From positions 34,025,501-34,089,500 of the forward strand of contig NC_134370.1 of NCBI RefSeq assembly GCF_035582795.1: a DNA stretch of 64,000 bases. Reading direction: 5' to 3'. This document shows, piece by piece, positions 28,201 to 38,037 of the stretch (position 1 is its first letter; the number at the start of each line of letters is the position of its first letter). This stretch comes from Mycteria americana. Its lineage: Eukaryota > Chordata > Aves > Ciconiiformes > Ciconiidae. Made by a program: the position numbers and the translations under genes. Under the pieces are notes generated by a model. That model saw only the letters and a list, made by a program, of their open reading frames with translations. It did no database searches and was not told the DNA's origin.

Positions 28201-31200
28201 TATAATTAGCCTGGTGCAGCCTCTAAATTGATTTGATGGAGCTACAGCTATAAAATATGTTTAAAAGGGTAGTGACTGTTCCAAAAATTTAAGGAAATAA
28301 ACTGTAGCAGTGTAGCTATTGCCCATGCAAAATAGTAGGACTAATCTAGATGACTAGCATTTAAAGTACAAAACTCTGTATAGCTCCACCTTACACCATT
28401 ACTTTTGTTGCTCTGCTGGATCTGCTATTGTAGAACTTTTCTGTCACTTATATGCACAAATTCATATTTCCACAGCATGACAAGGAATATGTTATGAGAC
28501 TGATAAAATCCATGAAGACAGCTTTCTTGTCTAGTGGCAGCTACTGTAAATAGTTATGCTAACGACAAGACACCAGAAAGTTTCATTTCACTAAATAAAA
28601 CCAGCTGCTTCAACACTGAAAGCAATTTATTCCTTTTTTGCTATTCTCTACCTCATTTCCCCTCCCCGCCCCAGAAATGACCAGGTGGATGTCATGTAGT
28701 CAAACCTAAAAAAGTACTGTCAGTGGCTAAATTGAATTTATGTGGAGACATATTAGTCGGAAGGTGGCATTGAAATGGATGGGAGTAGATGAGGTTAGAC
28801 TAAAAATGGAGAAAAATAAGAACAGAGAGAATTAAGAAGAAGAAAAATACTGGTATTAAAAGGAAAAAATAGAGAAATAACTCCAGTAAATTGGGTAAAA
28901 AAAGCTCATGTAAGATATCAGGTTAGCAGTTAGCATGGAAGAAAAAGAGGAAATTAGAGAAAAGGAATTTACAGATGACGGGCTTTTGATGCGAGTTCAG
29001 CAGGTCACAGATAAGCAGTGATTAGACAAGTCTGAAAACAGACCCGCGTTCCATCACACAGGAGCCACTGTCAGACCTCTGTCATTAGGCAACAGCTGTG
29101 CCTGGATAAATGACTACTTGTTCCGCTTTGCAGCCAGCACTGCCCCTGCGAGCATGGAGTGCAGATTAAGCCCCCCGAACTTTGGACAAGGAGGTGAGGG
29201 GCTAGTGTTAGCCTAGGAGAGAGAGTTTTGCCATATTTGTTTGCTGGTCTCATTTCTCATTCCAGATTATACCGCAGATCATCAGAGATGGCTGTTGCAA
29301 ACACATCTAAGAATAATTTAGGGGGCATTCACAAAGACTAGATTTAGCCTCAGGATGCTTTTCTCCCCCAGCTTCCTGTAGAATCAAGAGAAAGCATTTC
29401 CTCTGGGGCAACTCAGAGCACCTACAATGAGCTCCCATTGAGACGCTCTGCTGAGGATTTTACCACTCCCCACTGGCTGTGGAAAGATCCTACGGTAAAA
29501 AAGCTCCTTAAGCTAAAGGTGGCCTTTGCAACTATTCTCCTCCTGTGCAGCTTGGTTTAAGAACCAGGAGCAGTGAATCAGTCACTAACAGATTTTGGAG
29601 GCAGTTCTATGATTTTCAAGGCTCACAGAATGCCACAATTCCTCCACTGACTTTAAGCACTCCGGGGCATTGCATAGGTACAGCAACTGGAAATCTGTAA
29701 GGATTGCTGTAATATCAATAACTAACACACTGCAGGGCTGCGATATATGCAGAACACAAGTAACGGTGATAGGACATCATTCAGAGCAGAACATGGTTTA
29801 ATTAAAATGCTTGTGGATGTTATTAACAAAACAGTGCTATAAACTAACAGTCACTTTATTGTCTGTTCCTGTACTCTCTATCTAATCTGCCTGTACATGG
29901 GTGCTAAGTGGGCATACGTTCCTACCAGAGCAAAAACATGTAAAACACAGCTCTTAATTGCTGATCCTGATGTATTTCCTTGTGAAATTCTAATTGTGGA
30001 TCACATATTTAAATAACCATAGATCTGAAAGACGGTATAAGAGCTTGTAGTAACTGACTATGAGTCAAGTGAGTGAAATTTAAGACTAGTCTCACTACAC
30101 ATCCAGGCTCTGCGCCAAGGAGAGGGAATGTCTGGGTGTTCCTCCTCTCATTCATTTAACATAATTTTCCTTCTGTTTCCTTAGCAGTTAATTAGCTGTG
30201 TTCGTGGTAGCACTGGGGTATAAGACAATGGTGTCTTTCCTGTCTTGCCACATCACCTCAGTCATAGCAGATCTTGACGGTACAAAAGCTGGCAGGCAGC
30301 AACATTGACCTAGAATGACCATCTTCTGTGCTTATACAAAAAGCTTAAAGCTCTATAGTTACAAGAAAACTAGCTCAGTAGATGACATTGAGGAACTAGT
30401 CACTTAGACTTTCTTTACTAACTTTATATATTACTGACCTGTACCTCCTTCTTGGCTGTCTTTGAAGAGTTTTGACATCATTCAATGAAAGGATATAGTA
30501 TTATGAGGAAAATCTAATTCACAGGATCAGTCGAGAGAGTTTAAGAAAAGCCTTTGTGGAAAGGGGAAGGGCAGTAGGAAAGACTCGAGAAGATACTGTC
30601 ATGGAAAGCCAGCAGAAATGGGTTTTGTTCCAATGAAAATGGGAAACACTGAAGAGAGAACGGGTCACTGTGGGCTCCTTAAGCAAGTAAAAGTAAAATA
30701 TGAACTGCACTGGAAACAGAAAACTGGAGAGCCACCAAAACAGGCTTTTGTATTCCAAGTTTAGTGCACATGAGAAAAACAGGGACAGCATGAGGATACT
30801 CTGAAACAGTTGCCAAGAGGTTAAAGATAATATGAAGAGACTGTGTTATAAGACCTGAAGGCACAATAACGCAAAATTACTTGAGCAAGAAAATATTAAT
30901 TATAATTAATTTGTAATAAGGAGATAAATTTTGAGACCAGTTCTTATTCCCACTAAAACTAATTGGACTTTTGCCGTGAAGTTTATTGGGAAGGGGATTA
31001 AGCTTTGAATAATGGCTTGGTTAAGAAATCATTGATGTAATTGTGAACTGCTCGGCAAAAGTAACTAAGAAATACATAACGAAATATCATCACTTGAACA
31101 AATGCATCTGAGGTGTCCCTTTGGGTATTTATAAAACTGATGGAACAACTAGTTGCTAAAAAACCCCACAGAGAATTGAGGAAGTATCAGGAGACTAATA

Positions 31201-31429
31201 AAGTGTCAGCATGTCACAAGTGTTTAAAAATTGAATTAAGAGTAACTATGGAAACTATTGTCTTATGGGCACGGCTCCAAATTGAAATAAATACTATAAA
31301 TATTAAAGCAGAAGGGGAAAATGTATTCATATGGAGATGAATAGTAGAATGAGACTCAGATATGACACAGGTGTACTACAGTAAACTAAGCCAGACAAAT
31401 TAGAATGTTTATCCCTCCACTTCTTTTTA

Positions 31430-31800
31430 AGATGAAGCCAGAAGATCAGTAGAGTACAGAATAGCATCAAGACTTTACAAAGGCATTTGATGCTCTGCCA
31501 CATAATATCTTAAGGGAATTACCGAAACAAGTCAGCTTGGGCTAAAATTCACTTAAAGGTATCACAGGCTGGCCACTGAACTGTGGACAGAAAGTACATC
31601 TGAATAGCAGTCAGCATTGTCAAGGATAAGCAGCTGGTAGTATCCTTTAAAGGTCAAGATATGGTCCGTTATCTGGAGGATAAAGCACTAATTAAATGTG
31701 AAAATGATACTAAAGTAGGAAGAATGATTAACAGCACAGAGGAGAGAGGAAATACAGAAGGTTCTAGTTGTTCTCTAAGGATACTATGGATCTAATAAAG
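31430..31800 (+). mobile_element. Ancient CR1-like reverse transcriptase relic
   Basis: At 31471 the + strand reads DFTKAFDALPHNILRELPKQ, a clear match to the CR1 palm motif DFSKAFDxVPHxILLEKL. About 226 bases further, 31679-31723 reads EDKALIKCENDTKVGRMIN, in which CEND stands where FADD belongs (31697-31708), followed by DTKVG for DTKLG. The spacing in an intact copy is about 258 bases, so some small deletions have occurred. Stops and frame changes between the two motifs show great age. The limits are approximate. This orientation is opposite to the young CR1 at 47-50 kb. Confidence 0.8.
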
Positions 31801-32168
31801 TGAGGCTAAACTTAAAAGAAAAGCAAATAAATAAATTATAACACTATGCATTAATAGCACTTTGTGCCCATTAGGCAAGAAATAAATTTTATGAAGCTAC
31901 AAATACATTATTTTTGTCTATGAAAGAATTTGTCTTTCTTAAATGCTTATTCAGGCTTTATACAGCTGATCACAAAACTGAAATTCAGAAAGCAGCAGCA
32001 TAAATAGCATTAATAAAATTATAATTTGCTTAATATCTTTCTGTTTATCTAAGAGGAATGTTTCCTTGTAATTGTTTACGTTGTTCAGAATAGGTTGGGA
32101 GTTGCACACCCAGATGATACAGTTGGAGGGCTCCATACTCTGAAGTGTTCATTATGGATGGACAGCGT

Positions 32169-32187
32169 TGTGGTGGTGGTGGGTGGT
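32169..32187 (+). repeat. GTG/TGG trinucleotide microsatellite
   Basis: A short TGGTGGTGGTGGGTGG tract directly beside the 3' end of the old minus-strand CR1 copy. It may be a drifted remnant of that element's tail or an independent microsatellite. Confidence 0.7.
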
Positions 32188-32214
32188 AAGGAATGAAGGC
32201 TTAGATACCAGGGC

Positions 32215-32690
32215 ATCTCCTTCATTGTGCTGCGTCAGACCACAGACCTGCCTAGCCCAGTACAGCCTCTTTAGCAGTGGCTGAAAACGGATGTGTACAG
32301 AAGATGAAGAGCAGGACAAGCACATGTAACAGTCTTCAGCAACTCTTCCCCAGACTCTAATAATTTTCTGATTAGGGACTCTGAATCACTTGTGGGTTTA
32401 GTAACTCTAAAGGATTTCTTTTCCGTGAACTTTTCCAGCCTCTCCTTGAACCAATGCAAGCTTTTAGCATCGACACTATCCTTTGGCCTTACAAGTCTAA
32501 CACCACTTGTATGAAGTACCACCTCCTTCTGCTTGTTTTGAAGCTGGTTGCTATTAACTCCATTTAACACCCTCTAACTCTTGTACTGGGAGACTTGGCA
32601 AACAGTCAGACTTTGGCTATCCTGTTTGTGCTACTCGTGCTTTAGTGAATCTCTATCACGTATCCCCTTGGCTGCCTCTTTCACAGACTG
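32215..32690 (-). mobile_element. Ancient CR1 3' end (old clade, not the typical young avian type)
   Basis: The - strand reads KQKEVVLHTSGVRLVRPKDS, then VDAKSLHWFKERLEKF, resembling the end of ORF2 in old CR1 families (FxTxKxKxxFxxRxVxLWNSLPxxVxxAKSxxxFKxxLDKF). It is followed by a 3' UTR ending in GTACTGGGCTAGG and GGTCTGACGCAGC, the 'ACTGGGCTAGATGGACC...GGTCTGACCCAGTATGG' type of end known from turtle, crocodile and ancient bird CR1 copies. Upstream on the same strand, GGGGATACGTGATAGA matches the conserved coding segment before it. It is much diverged, so the insertion is old. It lies about 400 bases from the + strand RT relic but on the other strand, so the two are separate insertions. 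Confidence 0.82.
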
Positions 32691-32699
32691 ATTGTCTTT

Positions 32700-35530
32700 T
32701 TATCTGAGTAGTAGACTAGCTTTTCCCCATACAGAAGCCATTTTCACATCATACTATACAAAAAACTACAGATTCATGAGTAGTTCCCCTGGCACCAGAA
32801 GTCAGAAGATTACCTCAGAATTGTGTCTTTGACGTTTTAAAGTATGCTTTATGGCCTTGCAAGAAAAGCCTGAATGCATGAACTGAATGCAATTGCTGAA
32901 ATCGAGACATTTTGAGACGTATGAACTACCGCATACATCTCACTGGAGAGCTCCCCGAAATAGTGAGGGCTTCCCAGCATCACGAGCGACACCAAAGCAG
33001 AAAACAGCAGACAGACCCCTTTCCAAGAGAGCTGCAGCCTCAGTGCTGGACTTGGTGTCAGGGTGCCTGGCTGCAGTTGTTACCTTTGCAGAGAGTGGGA
33101 GAAAGAGGGAGAGACTCACTCCAGAGCTAAGACTAAGCACTGCTGCTCTGCCTTGGATTTTCCTAGAGAAAAAAGGGGGACCTGTGCTATCATCCTCCTC
33201 ATTAGAGCATTTGAGGAGGCTCTTGCTTTGCTATCTGAGAAAAAACAAAGAGGTTCTCAGTGAGATACCGTGCCTAGTGCTTTAAATTATCATACATCAG
33301 TGTCTCTGTGTAGCAAAGAAGCTGTGTCGCACTGCACGTTAACTGTACATAGTCATGGCTTTCACTTAGGGTCTTAAATTGGTTTTTTTTGTCTTTCTGT
33401 CACCAGTGTGTGGATTTCACTTCAGTCCTATGGTATTTCAAGAATATCTTGTACACAATCCTTTGCAAGCATGTGCCTTTGCACGCTTGAAACACTGACA
33501 TGTCCACTAAAGGCAAAGAATGACTGTGAAATTGCAAAGCATTTTTTTCCATGAAACTTCAGGAGTTAGTTGCTAAGCTTAGTCAATGCTCCTTTTAGGA
33601 CTGACCCAAAATGCTGGATACTGTTTTTGACCCTTCTGTTTATCTGTCCTTTAATATTTTGCTTTTCTCCTCAAAAGTGACATATCAATAGAAAAAAAAA
33701 AAAGGCTGTCTTTATTTCCTCCCTTGTTTTTCTTTCCTGAAAACTATGTCTGTAGCCTTTCTGCCTTCTGCTTGCACAGTCCACTGAGCAATAACACAAG
33801 TCTTTTTTATTCCCAACTGGGAAGGAAGAGCTGGAACTCTGAGTCTTGCTGAAGTCTGAGAAAGGAGATTTCTTTTATAACTTGCAAATAAAAACCTGCT
33901 ACTGCAAAATACAAAACTGTTTTCAAATAGGAAGAACGGGGTTGCCTTACAGCTCTGTGCTGTATTCTGCTGCTGTTGCAGAACAGTTTTCCCAAAATGG
34001 AGCGCAGCACAGGCGGGACAGAACTCTGTAATGGTGTGTGGGTTTATTTGTGGGGAGGAGAGGAGCACACAGCACCTTTTTCTCTCGCTTTTATGGCTTG
34101 AATGAGGTTGTGGCTTTTAGGAAAGAAGCTACACACCTCTGGCTGGCTGCCTGCCTCTCTGCCTGTCTGCTGTAGAGTGGTAGCCCTGCAGCAAGACCTT
34201 GGTGATCTACCTGGGGGGGCTGTGAATGCCAGGCTAAGGCACTGTTGAACCTAGCCACGCAAGAGGGTGTGTGTCACAGCTCATGTTTCCTGGTACATGT
34301 ATCATGCTAGAAAATGCTGCTTCTCTCTTCTTATGTGAGGTTGCAGTAGTACCCGCTCTTGTTGAACTCCAGAAATTGGTAACACTCTATTTAATGTTGA
34401 AAGTGCTAAAGGCTGCTGTTGTGGTAAATTCTTTGCAAGCTTTTGCAGTTCTAAACACATGACACTGTTGTCTCTAACGTTGTGCTGCCATTGGCAGATT
34501 TCCCATTACATAATGTTGACCCATATTTGTGGTACGTGACTTTTTTTGTTAAACACTGTCAGGGATAATCCATCACAGAATAAACTTTCTGATTATATGG
34601 TAAGACTCTGTCATCCTTTAGCACAAACCTAACTCGGGCCTCAGACAATGCTATTCCTTGTTAAGACAAGCAGAGTACAGTTCTTTCAGGTAAGAAAAAC
34701 ACCAAGAGAGTATTGTGTGCTTTGAGACTGAAATACCTAGGACTAAATTCACCGCAGAATGATTGCACGACAGAATCACATCTGGGAGTAATTTGAGCTT
34801 TAAAAATGTTGAGACCCAGCCCAGGTGATGGGAATAGCGATTGGCTGAAGGAAGCATGAAGTCTGAAGTGTGACTCTGCAAAATGCTGTCTCAGGCAGGT
34901 CCAGCTTGTTTCACGCTTCAGAAAAGCGGAGCTGAGGAAAAGGTTTCTCTGCTCTACTCTTCCACCGAAGTCTGGCAGTATTTGTAGACAGTCTTTTCTT
35001 CCAAAAAAAAAGCGTAATGGTGTGGGGAGATAAATAGATATAGCTCAGCCAGGGGTTATTGCTAAAAGGCAGCTGAGAAATGAGAGGCCTTGGAGGAATG
35101 GGAACCACCCCCAAAGCTGTCTGCTTTCAAAGAGCTATGCAAAATCCATCCGTTCTTAAAAACCTGATTTCAGTTGCATAGAATAAAAAGTAGAGGAGAG
35201 AAAGGTGTATAAAATAGAGGCAGAGAGAATAAAATGGGAATTCTCTCAGTATTCAAGAACAGGGTCTGCTTCAAATGGACTTTATACAATGTTGTAGCAC
35301 AGAAGTAACAAGATTGCCTGAGCTGCTGAAGCGTCTGCCACATTGTGGAAAGGAATGAATGTGGAACATAAGGCCAAGAGACTAAATACACCGTCTTCAG
35401 AGAAAGAAATTTTCCAGCCTTACGTGGGAGATGATTGTGTGCTAAGAATGGTTGCAATATCGAGGAGAAAGGTTTTGCTTCTGTGAAAGAAATGAATGCT
35501 TGTCAGAGCCAAAATTAAAACCTGATGAAT
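32700..35530. other. Non-genic DNA between the old CR1 relics and the promoter region
   Basis: Open frames at 32887-33285 and 33712-34068 have no family features. A short CTG/CTGC-rich low-complexity tract lies at 34139-34172. I recognise no exon or RNA gene. Confidence 0.6.
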
Positions 35531-35539
35531 GCAGTCTCA

Positions 35540-35860
35540 CCCACTTTCATTTTTTCCCTCTCAGATTCTACATTTGTCCTCATTCTGTCTGTGCATTCAT
35601 TCATATACTCCTCTCCCTTCCCACCTCCCCATTGACTCACACTCTCCCTCCCTGTTTGTTATTGCTTCCTTTTCATTTTCTCTTCCTTTAGGTTTCCTTC
35701 CCACTCATTCCATTTCTCCTCTGCCTGACCCCTCTGCACACGTTTTCCTTTGTGGTGAAAAAACAGCAGAGAGACAAAGAGCAGGAAAAAATAGAAGACG
35801 AGCGAGGAAAGGAGGGGGCGAAAAGGAGACGGTGCAGGAAGGGTGCTCAGCGTTGCACTT
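35540..35860. repeat. Polypyrimidine tract switching to polypurine tract
   Basis: On the + strand 35540-35735 is dominated by C and T (runs of CTCCCTCC, TTCCTTTT), while 35757-35850 is dominated by A and G (GAGAGACAAAGAGCAGG and similar). The change occurs within about 25 bases. It lies 1.2-1.5 kb upstream of the CpG island. The open frames across it come from the composition bias. Confidence 0.7.
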
Positions 35861-37029
35861 TCTCCCCATACTGCCCTACAGATCTTTGAGGGTGCTGTAG
35901 GAGTCAGGGCTACCAAAACCTGTTCCTTTCTCCCAGGCAGCAGCACTTGGCAGTGGCCTTGTGAAAGGTAACGCCAGAGCTCATTTCCTCAGATTAGTGT
36001 CCCTAGAAACCATAATAAGGAATGGAATAATCCCAAAATCCAGCGGGCAGCCACCCCTGAGTGACAAACATCTGGCTGTGCGTGGAGCTTGCTACCATGC
36101 CAGATCAGCGAGGACATGGTAGTAGACTGGGTGGCTCTTGGGGCTCCAAAATGGGAAATGGGAGCTTTAGGAGTAGTCCAGACTTGCTGGCATGCAATGC
36201 TGACCACGATACATCACTACTTCAAGCTTTGTTGGGGGCCAACGTGTAATGAACTGGTGTTTCTCAAAGCAGCCGGCGCTGGTGTCTCAAAACGGACGGC
36301 CAAATGTTGCCAATTTCGATTTAGTGAAACAACAAAGAGGTGCCGGCAATGCTGCTTGTGATGCGTGGTAGGAAATGGGCTGAAACCACTTTATCTGTAG
36401 ACTGGTGATCCCATCTGAGCACGACGAGCTTGGTCCCAAAGTCGATGTGTAAACTGGAGAAAGCGCTGCGCTCCCGCAGCCCCCGAGGCCCAGAGGCTGC
36501 TCCTTCCTCCACCCTGCAGAGGGACCTGTGGTGAGGAGGGAGCCCAGCTGTCACACCCACACGTGGTGCAGTGCTGCACAAGTTTTAATTTATTCTCCTA
36601 TTGCTCTTTATTTAAATTTTCTCCTTTTCTGGCCCCATTCTTGTTCCTGAAACTGTTAACTCAGATGGAATTGTTTCTCCCCGATTAAAAAAAAAAAAAA
36701 TCTTACTCTTCGCAAAAGCTTGGTGGAAATAGCACTGGTACACTGCGCGTTATTTCTCCTTCCCACAAAAAGAGCAAGAGGGACGCGTGCAGGGCAGACA
36801 GCCAGGAACGACTCGTTCCTGTGCCCTGCCCTGCCATCTCTAACCTTCTGCCAGCTTTTCTTACCAATGTAACAACGGGTAATATTTCTTTCTTCAAATT
36901 CTTGCATAATTGAAGGACCAAAGCGAACGCACGCAGCCCTTGCAGTTTAGTGTGATTTATGTGCAGTGGTTGTGGTGTACTGTGTGCCTAGGGAAGGGAA
37001 ATCAATAACGGTGGGCTGCTGGCGTTTTT
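35861..37029. other. Proximal upstream region of PHYHIPL
   Basis: Composition is intermediate between the flanking AT-rich DNA and the CpG island, with scattered CpG near 36260-36350 and 36420-36490. An A14 run occurs at about 36687-36700. No exon is recognised. It may hold proximal enhancer sites, but none stands out. Confidence 0.5.
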
Positions 37030-37422
37030 GCGCTGATGCGACTCCCCCGGGTTGGGGGCCCACCTCCAAGCCAAACGCAACGCGGCGCCCAGCAGGACAG
37101 GCGCGGTGGCTGCGCCCGAAGTCGCCCGGGTGAAGCCCAGGCCGGCTGTTCGCGGGGACGGCACCAGCGGCGCCCGCACCGGCGGGTTTTAACCCGCGGG
37201 GTCCCCGGGCCGCCCTGTGCAGCCCCGGCCCGGGGCAGGGCTGTGCGCGCCCCGCCAGAGGCCCGGGCCCGGCCGAGGGCCCCGCCCGCCGCGCGCCCTC
37301 GGGGGCGCCTCCCGCCGGTCGTTACTAACGGGCGCCGCGTGAAGGGGCCGGCGCGTGCCCGGGGGGCTGCGGGCCGCGAGGGGCAGCGCGGCGGCGGGGA
37401 AGGGGCGGGCGAGGCCGGGGAA

Positions 37423-37445
37423 GGGGCAGGGCAGGGCAGGGCAGG
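37423..37445 (+). repeat. GGGCA tandem repeat, G-quadruplex motif
   Basis: A GGGG run is followed by three GGG runs, each separated by the two bases CA. This fits the canonical four-run G-quadruplex pattern on the + strand. It lies in the CpG island about 415 bases upstream of the PHYHIPL ATG. Confidence 0.85.
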
Positions 37446-37534
37446 CGGCTGGCGGGGCCGGGGAAGGGCCGGGCGAGGCGGCCGGCGGCGGGCAGGGGGA
37501 GCTCGGCGGGCCGCCGCGCCGCTCCCCGCCGCCG

Positions 37535-37544
37535 TTACATAAGG
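37535..37544 (+). promoter_or_regulatory. Weak TATA-like box (TTACATAAGG)
   Basis: This short AT-rich interruption inside the GC-rich island lies about 320 bases upstream of the first ATG. A second AT-rich interruption (CCCCTTTAACC) lies at 37604-37614. Either could position initiation at about 37565-37640, but CpG-island promoters often lack a working TATA box. This is inference only. Confidence 0.25.
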
Positions 37545-37584
37545 AGGGGTGGGGGAGGGGAGCGGGCCGAGCCGCCGTTTTGAC

Positions 37585-37604
37585 GCGGCGGCGGCGGCGG
37601 CGGC
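37585..37604 (+). repeat. GCG trinucleotide repeat
   Basis: About six uninterrupted GCG units followed by GC. The tract is probably near the transcription start or in the early 5' leader of PHYHIPL. Repeats of this type vary in length between individuals and are often missing or compressed in assemblies. Confidence 0.85.
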
Positions 37605-37782
37605 CCCTTTAACCGCGGAGCCCGGGGTGCGATCAGCGCGCGCCTCTCTGCTGCCCCCTCCCCGCCTCACTGCAGTGACAAATCCGCTCCCCGCCCGCCT
37701 CCGCCGAGCCCAGCCGAGCCGGGCGGCGCCGGGAAGCGCTGCCGCGCGGCTCTGCACCGCCCGCCCGCCGCGGAGCCGGCTA

Positions 37783-37824
37783 GCCCCAGCCCCGGCCCCG
37801 GCCCCGGCCCCGGCCCCAGCCCCC
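37783..37824 (+). repeat. Hexanucleotide repeat, seven GCCCCN units in the PHYHIPL leader
   Basis: Seven six-base units read GCCCCA, then four GCCCCG, then GCCCCA and GCCCCC, ending 34 bases before the first ATG. On the - strand the four perfect units read GGGGCC, with regular GGGG runs spaced by CC, which fits a G-quadruplex motif. In one frame the + strand would encode alternating Pro-Ala. Confidence 0.9.
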
Positions 37825-37858
37825 GGCGGCGCGACAGCAGCGAGCGGCGAGGGGCGCG

Positions 37859-37964
37859 ATGGAGGCTCCGCGCCTGGCGCCCACCATGAGCAGCCCCACT
37901 AGCCCCTGCGAGGAGGTGATCAAGAACCTGAGCCTGGAGGCGATTCAGCTCTGCGATAGGGACG
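37859..37964 (+). CDS. PHYHIPL: PHYHIPL coding exon 1 (N-terminal 35 codons plus one base)
   Basis: The exon reads MEAPRLAPTM, then SSPTSPCEEVIKNLSLEAIQ and LCDRD, and ends one base into the next codon at a consensus GTAAGT donor (phase 1). From SPTSPCEEVIKNL onward this matches, as I remember it, the start of vertebrate phytanoyl-CoA 2-hydroxylase interacting protein-like. The first ten residues are more divergent, as expected for this N-terminus. The full protein is about 375 residues. Its fibronectin type III-like domain and conserved C-terminal part lie on later exons that I cannot find here. The paralogue PHYHIP binds the peroxisomal enzyme PHYH and is brain-enriched; the biochemical role of PHYHIPL itself is poorly known. 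Two in-frame ATGs exist, at 37859 (GCGATGG) and 37886 (CCACCATGA). I chose the first because related proteins start with ME.PRL. The exon sits inside a CpG island, which supports a true promoter-proximal first exon. Confidence 0.87.
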
Positions 37965-37970
37965 GTAAGT
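37965..37970 (+). other. PHYHIPL: Splice donor of PHYHIPL exon 1
   Basis: The sequence is GACG followed by GTAAGT, a full consensus 5' splice site. Reading through would keep the frame open for a while, but with residues unlike the family (GKSGLDAANP instead of the NKSQDSG expected after the junction). The donor therefore explains where the match stops. Confidence 0.88.
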
Positions 37971-38029
37971 CCGGGCTCGACGCGGCTAATCCCTGCAGAC
38001 TCAAGATGCTGCTGCCCTCACGGATGCTA

Positions 38030-38037
38030 ATGCAAAT
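38030..38037 (+). promoter_or_regulatory. Octamer motif ATGCAAAT just downstream of exon 1
   Basis: A perfect POU/Oct octamer, followed directly by TAAT, lies 66 bases into intron 1 within the CpG island. It is an AT-rich patch in a GC-rich context. POU factors act in neural genes, which would suit PHYHIPL, but that link is inference; a single 8-mer can be chance. Confidence 0.35.

Larger units (their letters stand above)
15561..31420. other. Non-genic DNA, no exon recognised
   Basis: Mostly AT-rich with simple repeats listed separately. The patch 24680-25560 is GC-richer, and open frames there (up to 171 codons at 25033-25548) lack family features and compete with frames on the other strand. 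A purine-rich stretch lies at 28790-28960. I see nothing further. Confidence 0.6.

Noticed and set aside
35529..35946. Frames of 123 and 95 codons near 35.7 kb
   Set aside because: They arise from the pyrimidine/purine tracts and have extreme Ser/Pro/Phe or Lys/Arg/Glu bias.
37036..37542. 168-codon + strand frame upstream of PHYHIPL
   Set aside because: The composition is low-complexity Gly/Arg/Ala from the CpG island, it has no family features, and it ends before the likely transcription start.
37002..37757. 251-codon open frame on the minus strand across the CpG island
   Set aside because: It is rich in Ala, Arg, Pro and Gly as expected from GC-rich DNA, overlaps equally long frames on the other strand, and has no recognisable domain.
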